A stretch of 49,649 bases of DNA from UMGS172 sp045578845 (GTDB lineage: Bacteria; Bacillota; Clostridia; Oscillospirales; Acutalibacteraceae), in NCBI GenBank assembly GCA_045578845.1, contig JAZNLA010000050.1:1-49649 (forward strand). The letters run 5' to 3'. The position numbers and the translations under genes were made by a program. The notes under the pieces are model-generated. The model was not told the origin of the DNA. It did no database searches and saw nothing but the letters and a program-made list of their open reading frames with translations. Below, one piece after another: positions 26,437 through 33,959 of this stretch; positions within the stretch are counted from its first letter, which is position 1; each line of letters begins with the position of its first letter.

Positions 26437-27549
26437 TCACATATTATAATATTCCTTGATTTTTTCATGTTTCAGATTTCCAAAGAACATTTTCGCTGTA
26501 ATTGTAGGATTAAGTTGTCGTACATCATTTATATTAAATGAAACCAAATTACCATTTTCTTTACAATTCTCCAAATAAACAAAAAACAAAGAATTAATTT
26601 TATATCCTGAAACTTTTTGTGCTCCGCCCCTTTGTTTGCGTTCCTTTAAATTTGACCTATCAATCGTCACTGTATCATTTTCAAATATAGCATTTTTCTC
26701 AATTAAAAATCTTTTCAAGGCTGTTGAAGTCCAAACCTTATAATGATTTCTCCCGGCAGGACGAATTTCACCGGAAATATCTGCCCATAACGACACTTGA
26801 TTTACCGGAATCATAGAAAGAAATCCCCGGCTGTCTTCTGTACAAATTACGTCAGCATATTTTTTAGAATAATTATTAGTAATTGCGATACTTATACTTT
26901 CTTCCGAAAAATCATGCACATTATTACCAATTACTTCAAAAAAATTAAGGCCTTTTTGCTCCTGTAACATCATTTTAAATTGAGGATAATTTTTTAAAAA
27001 TTCTTCCGTTACAAGTAAATTGCCGTCTTCGCCGTATTTTGGCAAATCAGGTTCACTTGCTTTAGCACCCGGTTCTTTAAATTCAATAGTATAAATTTCA
27101 AGGTTCATAACAGTTATTAAAGCACTATCTATTCCGTCACATCCCCCTGCTTGAATAAGCATTCTGCTTTTATCGGAATTAGAATAGACATACCGCGGTG
27201 ATAAATGATATGAACTCAAAAGTGCCATAATACTTTCAGGAATAAAGCCGTCGGTTTCGTAGCAGTTGACAAAAACTGTCAATTCGAATATGTTTGCAAA
27301 TGTTTGCGAATAAACACACTCACTAAACACTGCCGACTGTATATTATTCCCGCTATCAAAACTTCTTTTTATTTGATGTGCTAATGCCGGACATTTAATT
27401 ATTAACTCGTCAAAGTTTATAGTTAAATCTCTTTTTACAGCCCTATCCCATAACTTTTTTCTCTCTCTTTTTGTAAAGACAACTCGTTCTTTTTTATATG
27501 AATAAAATTCTTTCATCAGTTGGAACTGCAGTCCTGTCAACGGAATCAT
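26437..27549 (-). CDS. Candidate type II restriction endonuclease, PD-(D/E)XK fold
   Basis: The 370-residue protein overlaps the methyltransferase stop by four bases (ATGA) with a GGAGG site, so the pair is translationally coupled. A possible nuclease centre is Asp138/Asp141 in GGCDGIDSAL followed by Glu157-Phe-Lys159 in EIYTIEFKEPG, the spacing of a PD-(D/E)XK active site. The C-terminus (NLKERKQRGGAQKVSGYK) is basic. I do not recognise a named family. The restriction role is inferred from the partner, the overlap and the motif. Codon use is visibly AT-richer than the neighbours, as expected for a transferred cassette. Confidence 0.7.
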   Translation of the reverse strand: MIPLTGLQFQLMKEFYSYKKERVVFTKRERKKLWDRAVKRDLTINFDELIIKCPALAHQIKRSFDSGNNIQSAVFSECVYSQTFANIFELTVFVNCYETDGFIPESIMALLSSYHLSPRYVYSNSDKSRMLIQAGGCDGIDSALITVMNLEIYTIEFKEPGAKASEPDLPKYGEDGNLLVTEEFLKNYPQFKMMLQEQKGLNFFEVIGNNVHDFSEESISIAITNNYSKKYADVICTEDSRGFLSMIPVNQVSLWADISGEIRPAGRNHYKVWTSTALKRFLIEKNAIFENDTVTIDRSNLKERKQRGGAQKVSGYKINSLFFVYLENCKENGNLVSFNINDVRQLNPTITAKMFFGNLKHEKIKEYYNM

Positions 27550-29153
27550 AAACTTACCTCCAATTCCATATTTGAGTGAATAATGTCTAAAATCTGCACT
27601 TCTTTTGCAATACCCAATATATCAAAAAATTTACGGTTTATTCTATCGCGATATTCTTTAGGGTATTTAACATTTTCTTGAAGACCGACATTATTTTTTG
27701 TAACAATAAATTCCGATTTTTTAGAAATCATTTCAGCGGTCATATTCTTCATAAACAACTTATCATCTTCAGATAAGTTTTCATAAAAGGTCGGAATATC
27801 TTCTAACAATCCCAGTGGATAAGTAATACCTCCGTCATAGATACGCCAATGCCAATACGCAAATGATGAGTTAATCAAGCAAAACGCATAATTAAACTTA
27901 TCCTCGTCATCAAAAGAAAGCGTTATTTGTCCATTACGGTTAAGCGGTTTATTCGATGCTGATGTAAAATATCTGCATGTATTCGGCATATATATTTTAT
28001 ATTCTCCGTCTTTTGCTGTAAGGTTCGATAAACTGCTTTGTGAAACAGTTATCCACTTGTTAAAAATCGACTCTAACCGAACATTGATTTTTTTAAACAT
28101 CTTATTTTTATTGTCAACTATTTGATAATTACACGGTAAAATTTTTTCTAAATAACTATTTTTTAAGACTTCATATCTTTCGGTCGATTTAAAGCGAATG
28201 AGATGCGATGTTTTAAATCCATGTAAAGTATCACTCTTGTTAAAAACCGTAATCGCCGCTCTTACCGAATTTGATGTGTTTGTGTTAAAAATGCCATGTT
28301 TTCTGCCGCAAAAAATATTTCCGGGAACATTATCAAATGAAACTATGAATCCGTTTCCTTTTTCACTTATTAATTTTCGTAACTCATAAAATTTATTTGA
28401 GGATATAAAACTAAAAGGTGTAATGATAACTACTGATTGTGCTTGTGAACAAATTTTTTCCATAAAAGCACAGTAAAGCTCTTTTGTATTTTTTATATTT
28501 TGAGTTTGTTCCCAAGTTTCACTAATACTCTCAATCGAAGAATAAGGCGGATTAGAAATAACCTTCGAATTTTCGGGCAAAATTACGGTTTTATCCAAAA
28601 AATCACATTGAATAGAGTTTATATATTGGGCAATGTCAGACCCGTATTTTACAGATATAATTGTTTTACAAATCAATAAAGCAACTGCATCCAAATCATA
28701 TAGATACAATCTTCCTTGTGACAATATTTCTCTTGCTTTTTCTTCACCGATAACATCTAAATAAGTAAGAATAAGATTTCCAGTGCCGCATGCAACATCG
28801 CAAATGTTATATCCGTCACAATCAATCATCCAATTACTCATAACTTTTGCAACATCATCCGGTGTAAAATACTGTCCGTTCTTTTTTTTGGATTCTTTAT
28901 TTTCTGCTGAAAGTCCTATTTCATAAAGTTCACAAAGATTATTGATATTTAAAAAGGCGTTGATATTATGATTTTGCAAAAGATAATTGCAAATATTATT
29001 CCACGTGGTTTCAATGCCTAATATTTCAATATTTTGCAAATACTTTTCCAAATTATAATTTTTAAAATCAATAGAAGGTGAATTATCTATAATTTTATTA
29101 TCCGAATCCAAAAATGTCATTTGATAATACTCAAGTGCCATTTGATTACTCAA
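27546..29153 (-). CDS. DNA adenine-N6 methyltransferase of a restriction-modification system
   Basis: The 535-residue enzyme contains GQYFTPDDVAK (93-103), motif I DVACGTGN (119-126) and motif IV NPPY (201-204). These are the SAM and catalytic sites of gamma-class N6-adenine methylases related to HsdM and type IIG enzymes. The C-terminal half probably holds target recognition. The start is a TTG with GGGAGGGAG five bases upstream; the ATG four codons later is too far from it. It protects the host from the coupled nuclease. No HsdS or HsdR is present. Confidence 0.92.
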   Translation of the reverse strand: MSNQMALEYYQMTFLDSDNKIIDNSPSIDFKNYNLEKYLQNIEILGIETTWNNICNYLLQNHNINAFLNINNLCELYEIGLSAENKESKKKNGQYFTPDDVAKVMSNWMIDCDGYNICDVACGTGNLILTYLDVIGEEKAREILSQGRLYLYDLDAVALLICKTIISVKYGSDIAQYINSIQCDFLDKTVILPENSKVISNPPYSSIESISETWEQTQNIKNTKELYCAFMEKICSQAQSVVIITPFSFISSNKFYELRKLISEKGNGFIVSFDNVPGNIFCGRKHGIFNTNTSNSVRAAITVFNKSDTLHGFKTSHLIRFKSTERYEVLKNSYLEKILPCNYQIVDNKNKMFKKINVRLESIFNKWITVSQSSLSNLTAKDGEYKIYMPNTCRYFTSASNKPLNRNGQITLSFDDEDKFNYAFCLINSSFAYWHWRIYDGGITYPLGLLEDIPTFYENLSEDDKLFMKNMTAEMISKKSEFIVTKNNVGLQENVKYPKEYRDRINRKFFDILGIAKEVQILDIIHSNMELEVSL

Positions 29154-29283
29154 AATAACTCCCTCCCATTTTAATGTATTTACTTACAAATTGCTTTTGG
29201 ACAGTAATTTTCTATATTTATAATATACAAAATAAGTATAACATAATTTTTTTAAAAAATAAAGAATATTATTATACAAAAAC

Positions 29284-29318
29284 AAAAACCCCAAAGACTA
29301 AAATCTTTGAGGTTTTAT
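29284..29318 (-). terminator. Terminator of the SDR gene
   Basis: On the - strand a 12-bp stem with one G-T pair (29304-29315 with 29286-29297) is followed by TTTTTGTTTTTG. It sits just after the stop codon at 29323. Confidence 0.88.
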
Positions 29319-29322
29319 AAAT

Positions 29323-30069
29323 TTAAGTTCTCATTAAGCCGTCAACACTTAATACAACCCCTGTAATATACGATGCCTCGTCTGAAGCCAAGAAAACAAA
29401 GGCGTTGGCGATATCTTCGGGCTGTCCTAATCTTGCAAGCGGGATACGTGCCTTCATAGGCTCGATTACCTCTTTGGGAACGGCTTTCATCATATCGGTT
29501 TCGATAATTCCGGGTGCTACGGCATTAACGCGAATACCCTTGGGTCCTAATTCTCTTGCCAAAGACAAAGTGAATCCGTTTACGGCAAATTTAGATGTCG
29601 GATAAGCAACACCTGAAGGCTGACCCGAAATGCTAACCATCGAAGATGTATTCAAAATTACTCCGTATTTGTTAGCGGTCATGTTATCAACAACCGCACG
29701 CGAGCAGTTGTAAACCGCCTTAACGTTAAGATCCATAACCTTTTCAAACTCGTCTTCGGTGTAGTTGCCAAACGGGGTTGCATTGGAAATGCCTGCATTA
29801 TTAACAAGAATATCAATCTTACCGTATTTTTCAATAATGCTATCAAAGGCAGTCTTTACCTCATTATAATCGGCAAGATTGGGGTAAATTGCTTCAGCCT
29901 TAACGTTTGCGTCGGTTTCCTTTAACTGTGCCATTGCAGTATCGGCGGTTTCTTTACGGCTTGCACACAATACTACGGTTGCACCCTCTGCTAAAAAGGC
30001 TTTTACAGTAGCAAAACCGATACCTCTGCTGCCGCCGGTAACAACAACTACTTTTTCGTCAAATTTCAT
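29323..30069 (-). CDS. SDR family oxidoreductase (FabG-like)
   Basis: The 248-residue Rossmann-fold NAD(P)-dependent dehydrogenase shows TGGSRGIG (11-18), NNAG (90-93), the catalytic Ser142/143, Tyr156 and Lys160, and NAVAPGIIETDM. The end GVVLSVDGLMR is typical of FabG-like classical SDRs. It lies alone, not in a fatty-acid operon, so the substrate may be a sugar, steroid or other alcohol rather than a 3-ketoacyl-ACP. Only 25 bases separate it from the lipoprotein gene upstream, which carries the visible promoter. Confidence 0.9.
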   Translation of the reverse strand: MKFDEKVVVVTGGSRGIGFATVKAFLAEGATVVLCASRKETADTAMAQLKETDANVKAEAIYPNLADYNEVKTAFDSIIEKYGKIDILVNNAGISNATPFGNYTEDEFEKVMDLNVKAVYNCSRAVVDNMTANKYGVILNTSSMVSISGQPSGVAYPTSKFAVNGFTLSLARELGPKGIRVNAVAPGIIETDMMKAVPKEVIEPMKARIPLARLGQPEDIANAFVFLASDEASYITGVVLSVDGLMRT

Positions 30070-30094
30070 ATGATTATCTCCTTCACATTTTGTT

Positions 30095-31012
30095 TTATTT
30101 AGTTAAATATGCATTTGTTAGATATCCGCTTGTGCTTATACTCCATGTGCTGGGGCAATTAAATTCAACCTTTAAAACCGACACACCTGTGACATCAACC
30201 GAAAACTGTTCGGTTTTAAAAAGTTTGGTTATTGTCTTGGTTTGATAAAGGAGTTTGCCGTCACCGTAAATTTTTACTGTTGCCGTACTTGTAGTTCCTC
30301 TGTCTTCGTAAGGTAAGAATATAGTGCCTGAAAATTTAGAATAATTTCCGTTTATTTGATATTCCATACCTCTCGATTCATAGATGCCATAGAAATTATA
30401 ATGCCCCGAATACTCGGTTTCTTGATTATCTTTCATGCGGTCATTGTTATAATAAACATCCATGGTAAGATAGTTAATATCTTCCAATAAGTACACCTTG
30501 CGTTGCGTTGGCTTTGTATCGTTGCCGTTAGTACCATTATTAGTATTGGGTGTTGTATTAGTGTTTGGAGTCGTATTATTTCCGCTTGACGAATATGCAC
30601 CGCAACGAACACATGAATTGTTAATATAATAATGACCTATCGGTTTGCCTTGTTTATATCCACAAACCTTACATATGTACGGATTGGTACAATCTGCAGG
30701 AGAAAATTGGTGATTAGTAGTAGTTCCTTTTTGATATCCGCATGCTTTACATGTCTGAGGTTGTGTACATGTTGCAGTGGTAAATTGATGTGTGTGCCCA
30801 TCGTTGTAATTGCCGCTTAAAACAGAATTGATTTCATCGCGATTACTTTGCACTTGGTCACGGAAACTTGTATCACTTCCGTTTGAAGTATAATTTTCAT
30901 TTCCCATATAACCCGTATTATTATTTTCCCTATGGCCACGAGGTACCAAATAACAACCTACACAGCATAAACACAATAACACCGAAAGAAATAACACAAA
31001 AAGTTTTTTCAT
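30095..31012 (-). CDS. Lipoprotein with CxxC zinc-ribbon-like repeats
   Basis: The 305-residue protein starts at the ATG of 31012. Its signal peptide is KKLFVLFLSVLLCLCCVGC, with a plausible lipobox ending at Cys. After a Ser/Asn-rich linker come repeats of the form 'HQFTTATCTQPQTCKACGY', 'HQFSPADCTNPYICKVCGY' and 'HYYINNSCVRCGA', each with a CxxC pair and likely zinc binding. A PNTNTTPNTN-type low-complexity linker follows. The C-terminal 130 residues form an unassigned beta-rich domain. Such repeats are common in Clostridia surface proteins. Function unknown. Confidence 0.75.
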   Translation of the reverse strand: MKKLFVLFLSVLLCLCCVGCYLVPRGHRENNNTGYMGNENYTSNGSDTSFRDQVQSNRDEINSVLSGNYNDGHTHQFTTATCTQPQTCKACGYQKGTTTNHQFSPADCTNPYICKVCGYKQGKPIGHYYINNSCVRCGAYSSSGNNTTPNTNTTPNTNNGTNGNDTKPTQRKVYLLEDINYLTMDVYYNNDRMKDNQETEYSGHYNFYGIYESRGMEYQINGNYSKFSGTIFLPYEDRGTTSTATVKIYGDGKLLYQTKTITKLFKTEQFSVDVTGVSVLKVEFNCPSTWSISTSGYLTNAYLTK

Positions 31013-31075
31013 AATTCTTCTATACTCCCTCAATAAACAAAAATATGACATTAAACCCCTATCACAACTTACAGT

Positions 31076-31104
31076 ATTATATCATATGATATTCTTATTG
31101 ACAA
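31076..31104 (-). promoter_or_regulatory. Sigma-A promoter of the lipoprotein gene
   Basis: On the - strand TTGTCA (31099-31104), a 17-base spacer and a perfect TATAAT (31076-31081). It is about 64 bases before the lipoprotein start and probably also serves the SDR gene. Confidence 0.8.
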
Positions 31105-31183
31105 GTATTAAATATTAAAAACGATAGACAAATTGTAGTTTATTTACCAAAATTTTGCTTTTCATTTTCTTCCGCAATACCTT

Positions 31184-31554
31184 TTAGATGTGACGGTAAT
31201 ATTTTTCTGTTTTTTGAGTTAATGCCGTATCCTGTATAGAGGAAATGCCCGATATTTCAACAATGATAAATGCCAATAAAACTCCAACGGATATCGGCAG
31301 AATGTTTGAAAATCCGCCTAATTCCTCTATTAAAAAAATAAACGTCATTATTGGTGTTTTTGACAGTGCCGCAAGAAATGACGTCATACCTATAATAACA
31401 GGGATTAAATAATACTCTTCGGGCAAAATTCCAGTTTGCACAAAGCCAAAGGAAACAACCGCACCAAAAGCAAAGGTGGGGATAAATGTACCGCCCGACA
31501 CACCGATATTGTTGGCAAAAATCAAAGAAATTGCCCTTACTGCCACAAACAAAG
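31184..31554 (-). pseudogene. Truncated CLC-type chloride channel/transporter (C-terminal fragment)
   Basis: About 120 residues match the C-terminal part of CLC channel/antiporter proteins: GVSGGTFIPTFAFGAVVSFG (a CLC filter region), then SFLAALSKTPIMTFIFLIEE. A full CLC protein is over 400 residues, so about 300 N-terminal residues are missing. No start with a ribosome site exists: upstream in frame is a stop (TAG) and then the tRNA-Val terminator repeat. The break lies within repeat copy B. It is almost certainly non-functional. Confidence 0.8.
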
Positions 31555-31633
31555 ACTATATTAAACTATCCAGATAAACAACAAATCCGAACGTTTCGCC
31601 TATTGGCAAAAGGTTCGGATTTGAATATTTTGG
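31538..31633 (-). repeat. tRNA 3'-flank repeat, copy B
   Basis: Gap-free 96-base alignment with 1123-1218, 76 of 96 identical by hand count. It starts in the CLC fragment and ends in the CCA of tRNA-Val. Confidence 0.8.
31576..31623 (-). terminator. Terminator of tRNA-Val
   Basis: On the - strand an 11-bp stem (31613-31623 with 31582-31592) is followed by TTGTTTATC. Compared with the tRNA-Leu copy, two base pairs differ on both sides of the stem (G-C to A-T in the outer helix, A-T to G-C in the inner one), so pairing is conserved. Confidence 0.85.
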
Positions 31634-31706
31634 TGGACGCTGGGGGACTCGAACCCTCGACCGCCCGCACGTCAAGCGGGTGCTCTACCAGCTGAGCTAA
31701 ACGTCC
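31631..31706 (-). tRNA. tRNA-Val(GAC)
   Basis: The 76-nt cloverleaf on the - strand includes encoded CCA. Acceptor GGACGTT with CAGCGTCC, D-loop AGCTCAGCTGGTAGAGC, anticodon loop TTGACGT between CCCGC and GCGGG (anticodon GAC), T-arm GGGTTCGAGTCCC. Confidence 0.96.
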
Positions 31707-31729
31707 GTTTAATTTTTAATTCGCATATC

Positions 31730-31758
31730 ATTATATCCAACCCTCCTCCAAATGTCAA
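31730..31758 (-). promoter_or_regulatory. Sigma-A promoter of tRNA-Val
   Basis: On the - strand a perfect TTGACA (31753-31758), 17 bases, and a perfect TATAAT (31730-31735), 23 bases before the mature tRNA. Confidence 0.92.
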
Positions 31759-31776
31759 GGGTTTTTGCTTATAAAA

Positions 31777-32442
31777 TTAAAACAATAAAAATTCTGCATC
31801 TTTTGACCTTTTGAGCAAATTTTTCGGTGCCAACGACGGCTCTTCGGGATAAAGCACCGCAGCCAAATCCATTTTACTGACACCTAAATTTAATACCGGT
31901 GTGCAGTACGGCGGAAACGGTACTGTACTCGCATCCATACCGCCCAATCCGAACAGTTCGCCGTAAAATCCCAAAACACCCTCGGGTGCAAAACAAATGT
32001 CACTTTTTAACAAGGCGTTTCGGTCGGATGTGATAAACGGACAGGTGCCGATTTCGGCAAGGCAAATTTCGGCGAATCGGTCAGTGCTTTGTGCAGTAAC
32101 TATAATTACTTCTGAGCAGTGGCGTATTATAGGCAGTGTTTTGGGCAGATAACGGCCATTTGGGTCCATAATCCCAGCCGTCAAATTCAAACCCGATTTG
32201 CTAAGAACATGCCGCAAAAATGTGTAAAACAAAAGGTCGTTTTTATAATCCATGTCATTAAAAGGCACAAGGCCTCTTTTAGGCACACCGTCACCGAAAA
32301 TAAAACCGTCACCGTATGGGGCAAGAGCACGTTTTAGCCGTATCCTCCCAACCGTTGTACCTGCCGATATGACGGATATTTTACCACATTGCAACCGTTC
32401 AATTTTTCTGCATTTAGAATTATTTATTACAACTGCGACCAT
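31777..32442 (-). CDS. Conserved hypothetical protein (221 aa)
   Basis: A soluble protein of 221 residues without signal or membrane segment. It has an alternating alpha/beta pattern: KISVISAGTTVGRIRLKRAL, FIFGDGVPKRGLVPFND, LNLTAGIMDPNGRYLPKTLP, EVIIVTAQSTDRF and APEGVLGFYGELFGLGGMDAS. It reads like a Clostridia-specific conserved protein of unknown function, and I do not recognise a domain. A GGGTG site lies six bases before the ATG. It is divergent from tRNA-fMet and only 18 bases upstream of the tRNA-Val promoter. Confidence 0.7.
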   Translation of the reverse strand: MVAVVINNSKCRKIERLQCGKISVISAGTTVGRIRLKRALAPYGDGFIFGDGVPKRGLVPFNDMDYKNDLLFYTFLRHVLSKSGLNLTAGIMDPNGRYLPKTLPIIRHCSEVIIVTAQSTDRFAEICLAEIGTCPFITSDRNALLKSDICFAPEGVLGFYGELFGLGGMDASTVPFPPYCTPVLNLGVSKMDLAAVLYPEEPSLAPKNLLKRSKDAEFLLF

Positions 32443-32532
32443 AATTTCACCCGATAATCAAGTATAATTTCGGTAAATTTTCCGTATAATAATTCATATG
32501 TGGTGCATTTTAAAAATATTTTTAAAAAAGGC

Positions 32533-32561
32533 TTGCTTTTTATAACGCAATAGTGTATAAT
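32533..32561 (+). promoter_or_regulatory. Sigma-A promoter of tRNA-fMet
   Basis: TTGCTT (32533-32538), a 17-base spacer, a perfect TATAAT (32556-32561), 30 bases before the tRNA. Confidence 0.85.
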
Positions 32562-32591
32562 ACCTAATACATCAGCAGATGAAATAAATAT

Positions 32592-32668
<77 letters not shown>

Positions 32669-32674
32669 AAAAAA

Positions 32675-32708
32675 TGCAGTCGACGTTGTCGGCTGCTATT
32701 TTTTTGGT
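32675..32708 (+). terminator. Terminator of tRNA-fMet
   Basis: A nine-base stem (32676-32684 with 32688-32696, one G-T pair) with loop GTT is followed by a run of eight T (32698-32705). Confidence 0.9.
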
Positions 32709-32712
32709 TTAT

Positions 32713-32815
32713 CCAAGCCGACAGGCTTGGTATATCATCAACTCGCTTTGCGAGTTGTATCTTATCATACCGTTGCCACAAAAAAGTTGCCATTCTGCAC
32801 ATGCAGAATGGCAAC
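32713..32815. repeat. Three tandem hairpins, REP-like palindromic cluster
   Basis: Three perfect hairpins in 103 bases: arms 32713-32719/32724-32730 (7 bp), 32739-32745/32751-32757 (7 bp) and 32786-32799/32802-32815 (14 bp). The first two are spaced by TATATCATCA and related text (TATCTTATCATACC) follows the second. The pattern of small palindromes joined by a TATATCATCA-type spacer is that of dispersed palindromic repeats in some Clostridia. No ORF is present. Confidence 0.65.
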
Positions 32816-32929
32816 CAACAAATTTATTATATCAAACATTTAGGATGATGTCAATAACTTTTATGCAAATTATATATTTTTATACTGTTTATACAAGAAA
32901 CTCTCATAAATTTTGCACAATATTACATC

Positions 32930-32958
32930 TTGCATATTTGAAAAAAGTATGCTATATT
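32930..32958 (+). promoter_or_regulatory. Promoter of the candidate non-coding RNA
   Basis: TTGCAT (32930-32935), a 17-base spacer and TATATT (32953-32958). No coding gene follows for 450 bases. Confidence 0.65.
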
Positions 32959-32964
32959 AAAGAC

Positions 32965-33327
32965 ACAGAAAGGAACGGGTGAGTCCAATGAGAAGTTAAA
33001 ACACTTTCGAAAACCGAAACTTTAAATGCAGATTAAATGTAGTATGGCAGTAAAAAAGACCTTGGCAGTTTAGTAAAAGTTAAAAGATTTACGGTTAGTA
33101 GAAAGTTAAAAATATATAGCCTTTACTTAAAAACTTTGAACGCATTAAAGCAACCGACTTTAACGGGATTAAATTCTAAGTGGCAATGAAAAGAAAAAAG
33201 ATAAGTAAAGGTAATCAGCAGAAAGAGAGGTAATAAAAAAGATGTTGGATACTAAGAGTAACCAGAAATAACTCCCAACCAAAAAAGATGTGTAAAGAAA
33301 CATCGGTTGGGAGTTATTTCTTTTTTT
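32965..33327 (+). ncRNA. Candidate structured non-coding RNA, about 360 nt
   Basis: The region between a good promoter and a strong terminator has no sizeable ORF on either strand. It is purine-rich and repeats AGTTAAAA three times. Possible structure includes a TTTCG/CGAAA hairpin near 33010 and a perfect long-range 10-bp pairing, CCTTTACTTA (near 33121) with TAAGTAAAGG (near 33204). Very short ORFs with plausible ribosome sites exist (MRS near 32989 and MLDTKSNQK at 33243). No known RNA class (tmRNA, SRP RNA, RNase P, 6S, T-box) is recognisable. It could be a free RNA or a leader of the gene at 33416. Confidence 0.5.
33265..33327 (+). terminator. Strong terminator of the candidate RNA, with a second hairpin behind it
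   Basis: A perfect 16-bp stem (33265-33280 with 33305-33320) with inner GATG/CATC pairing is followed by seven T. A second small hairpin with eight T follows at 33338-33358 (TCGCC/GGCGA). Confidence 0.92.
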
Positions 33328-33415
33328 GTTTTTTGTGTCGCCTTTGGGCGATTTTTTTTATTTTCGGTATTTTTCTTTAAAATTTACACATACTATCCGC
33401 AAAGGATGTGTTAAT

Positions 33416-33850
33416 ATGATAGAACAAGATACCATTAAACTTTTACGCGAGTGCGACGCGGGTATTAAAATGGGTGTAAAATCCATTGACGATGTTTTAG
33501 ACCATGTAAAGTCCACCGACCTCAAAGAGTTGCTTAACGCCTGCAAAGATGAGCACGACAAATTAGACAAAGAATTGCAGGAACTTTTGGACAAGTACGG
33601 TGACGAGGGCAAGGACCCCAACTTTATGGCCGAAACCATGGCAAAAATGAAAACCGAGGTTAAACTGCAATTTAACGACAACGACCACACCATAGCCAAC
33701 CTCATGACCGACGGTTGTAACATGGGTGTAAAGTCCCTCAACAAATATCTTAACCAATATGCAGCAGCCGACGAAGTATCCAAAGACATCACCAAACGTC
33801 TGATAAACTTAGAAGGTCAGTTGGCTTTGGACATAAGAAAATTTTTGTGA
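33416..33850 (+). CDS. Helical, ferritin-like (DUF2383-type) protein
   Basis: The 144-residue all-helical protein starts at the ATG of 33416, with AAGGA nine bases upstream; 30 in-frame codons before it overlap a terminator and are not coding. The pattern IKLLRECDAGIKMGVKSIDDVLD and, later, TIANLMTDGCNMGVKSLNKYLNQY suggests two related helix pairs forming a four-helix bundle. Similar proteins in Clostridia are listed as DUF2383 or ferritin-like. The internal similarity (CDAGIKMGVKSI / CNMGVKSL) may be a duplication. No di-iron ligand set is certain. Function unknown. Confidence 0.7.
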   Translation: MIEQDTIKLLRECDAGIKMGVKSIDDVLDHVKSTDLKELLNACKDEHDKLDKELQELLDKYGDEGKDPNFMAETMAKMKTEVKLQFNDNDHTIANLMTDGCNMGVKSLNKYLNQYAAADEVSKDITKRLINLEGQLALDIRKFL

Positions 33851-33852
33851 TA

Positions 33853-33893
33853 AAAACTCCGAGTTTTATTAAAGCTCGGAGTTTTTTCTTTTT
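33853..33893 (+). terminator. Rho-independent terminator
   Basis: An 11-bp stem (33853-33863 with 33875-33885) is followed by a T-rich tail. It lies just after the stop of the helical protein gene. Confidence 0.9.
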
Positions 33894-33959
33894 AATATAT
33901 TTACATCTTGCAACCAATAAACCTCTATGTTATACTTCATTTGAAAAGAGGTTGGTTTC

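Noticed and set aside
26437..27549. Type I HsdS/HsdR identity for the methylase partner
   Set aside because: The 370-residue protein lacks helicase motifs and paired recognition domains; an independent type II nuclease fits better.
30500..30580. Direct tandem repeats coding for PNTNTTPNTN
   Set aside because: They are simple low-complexity linker codons of the lipoprotein, not a separate element.
32674..32982. ORF of about 100 codons after tRNA-fMet on the + strand
   Set aside because: It runs through the terminator and the three palindromes, has no ribosome site and no protein-like pattern; it is treated as non-coding.
32965..33327. T-box leader, tmRNA, SRP RNA, RNase P RNA or 6S RNA
   Set aside because: The T-box antiterminator core (GGGTGG), the tmRNA tag and CCA end, the SRP core and RNase P conserved strings were not found.
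33326..33415. N-terminal 30-codon extension of the helical protein
   Set aside because: It starts in the T tract of a terminator and crosses a second hairpin; the ATG at 33416 has a proper ribosome site.
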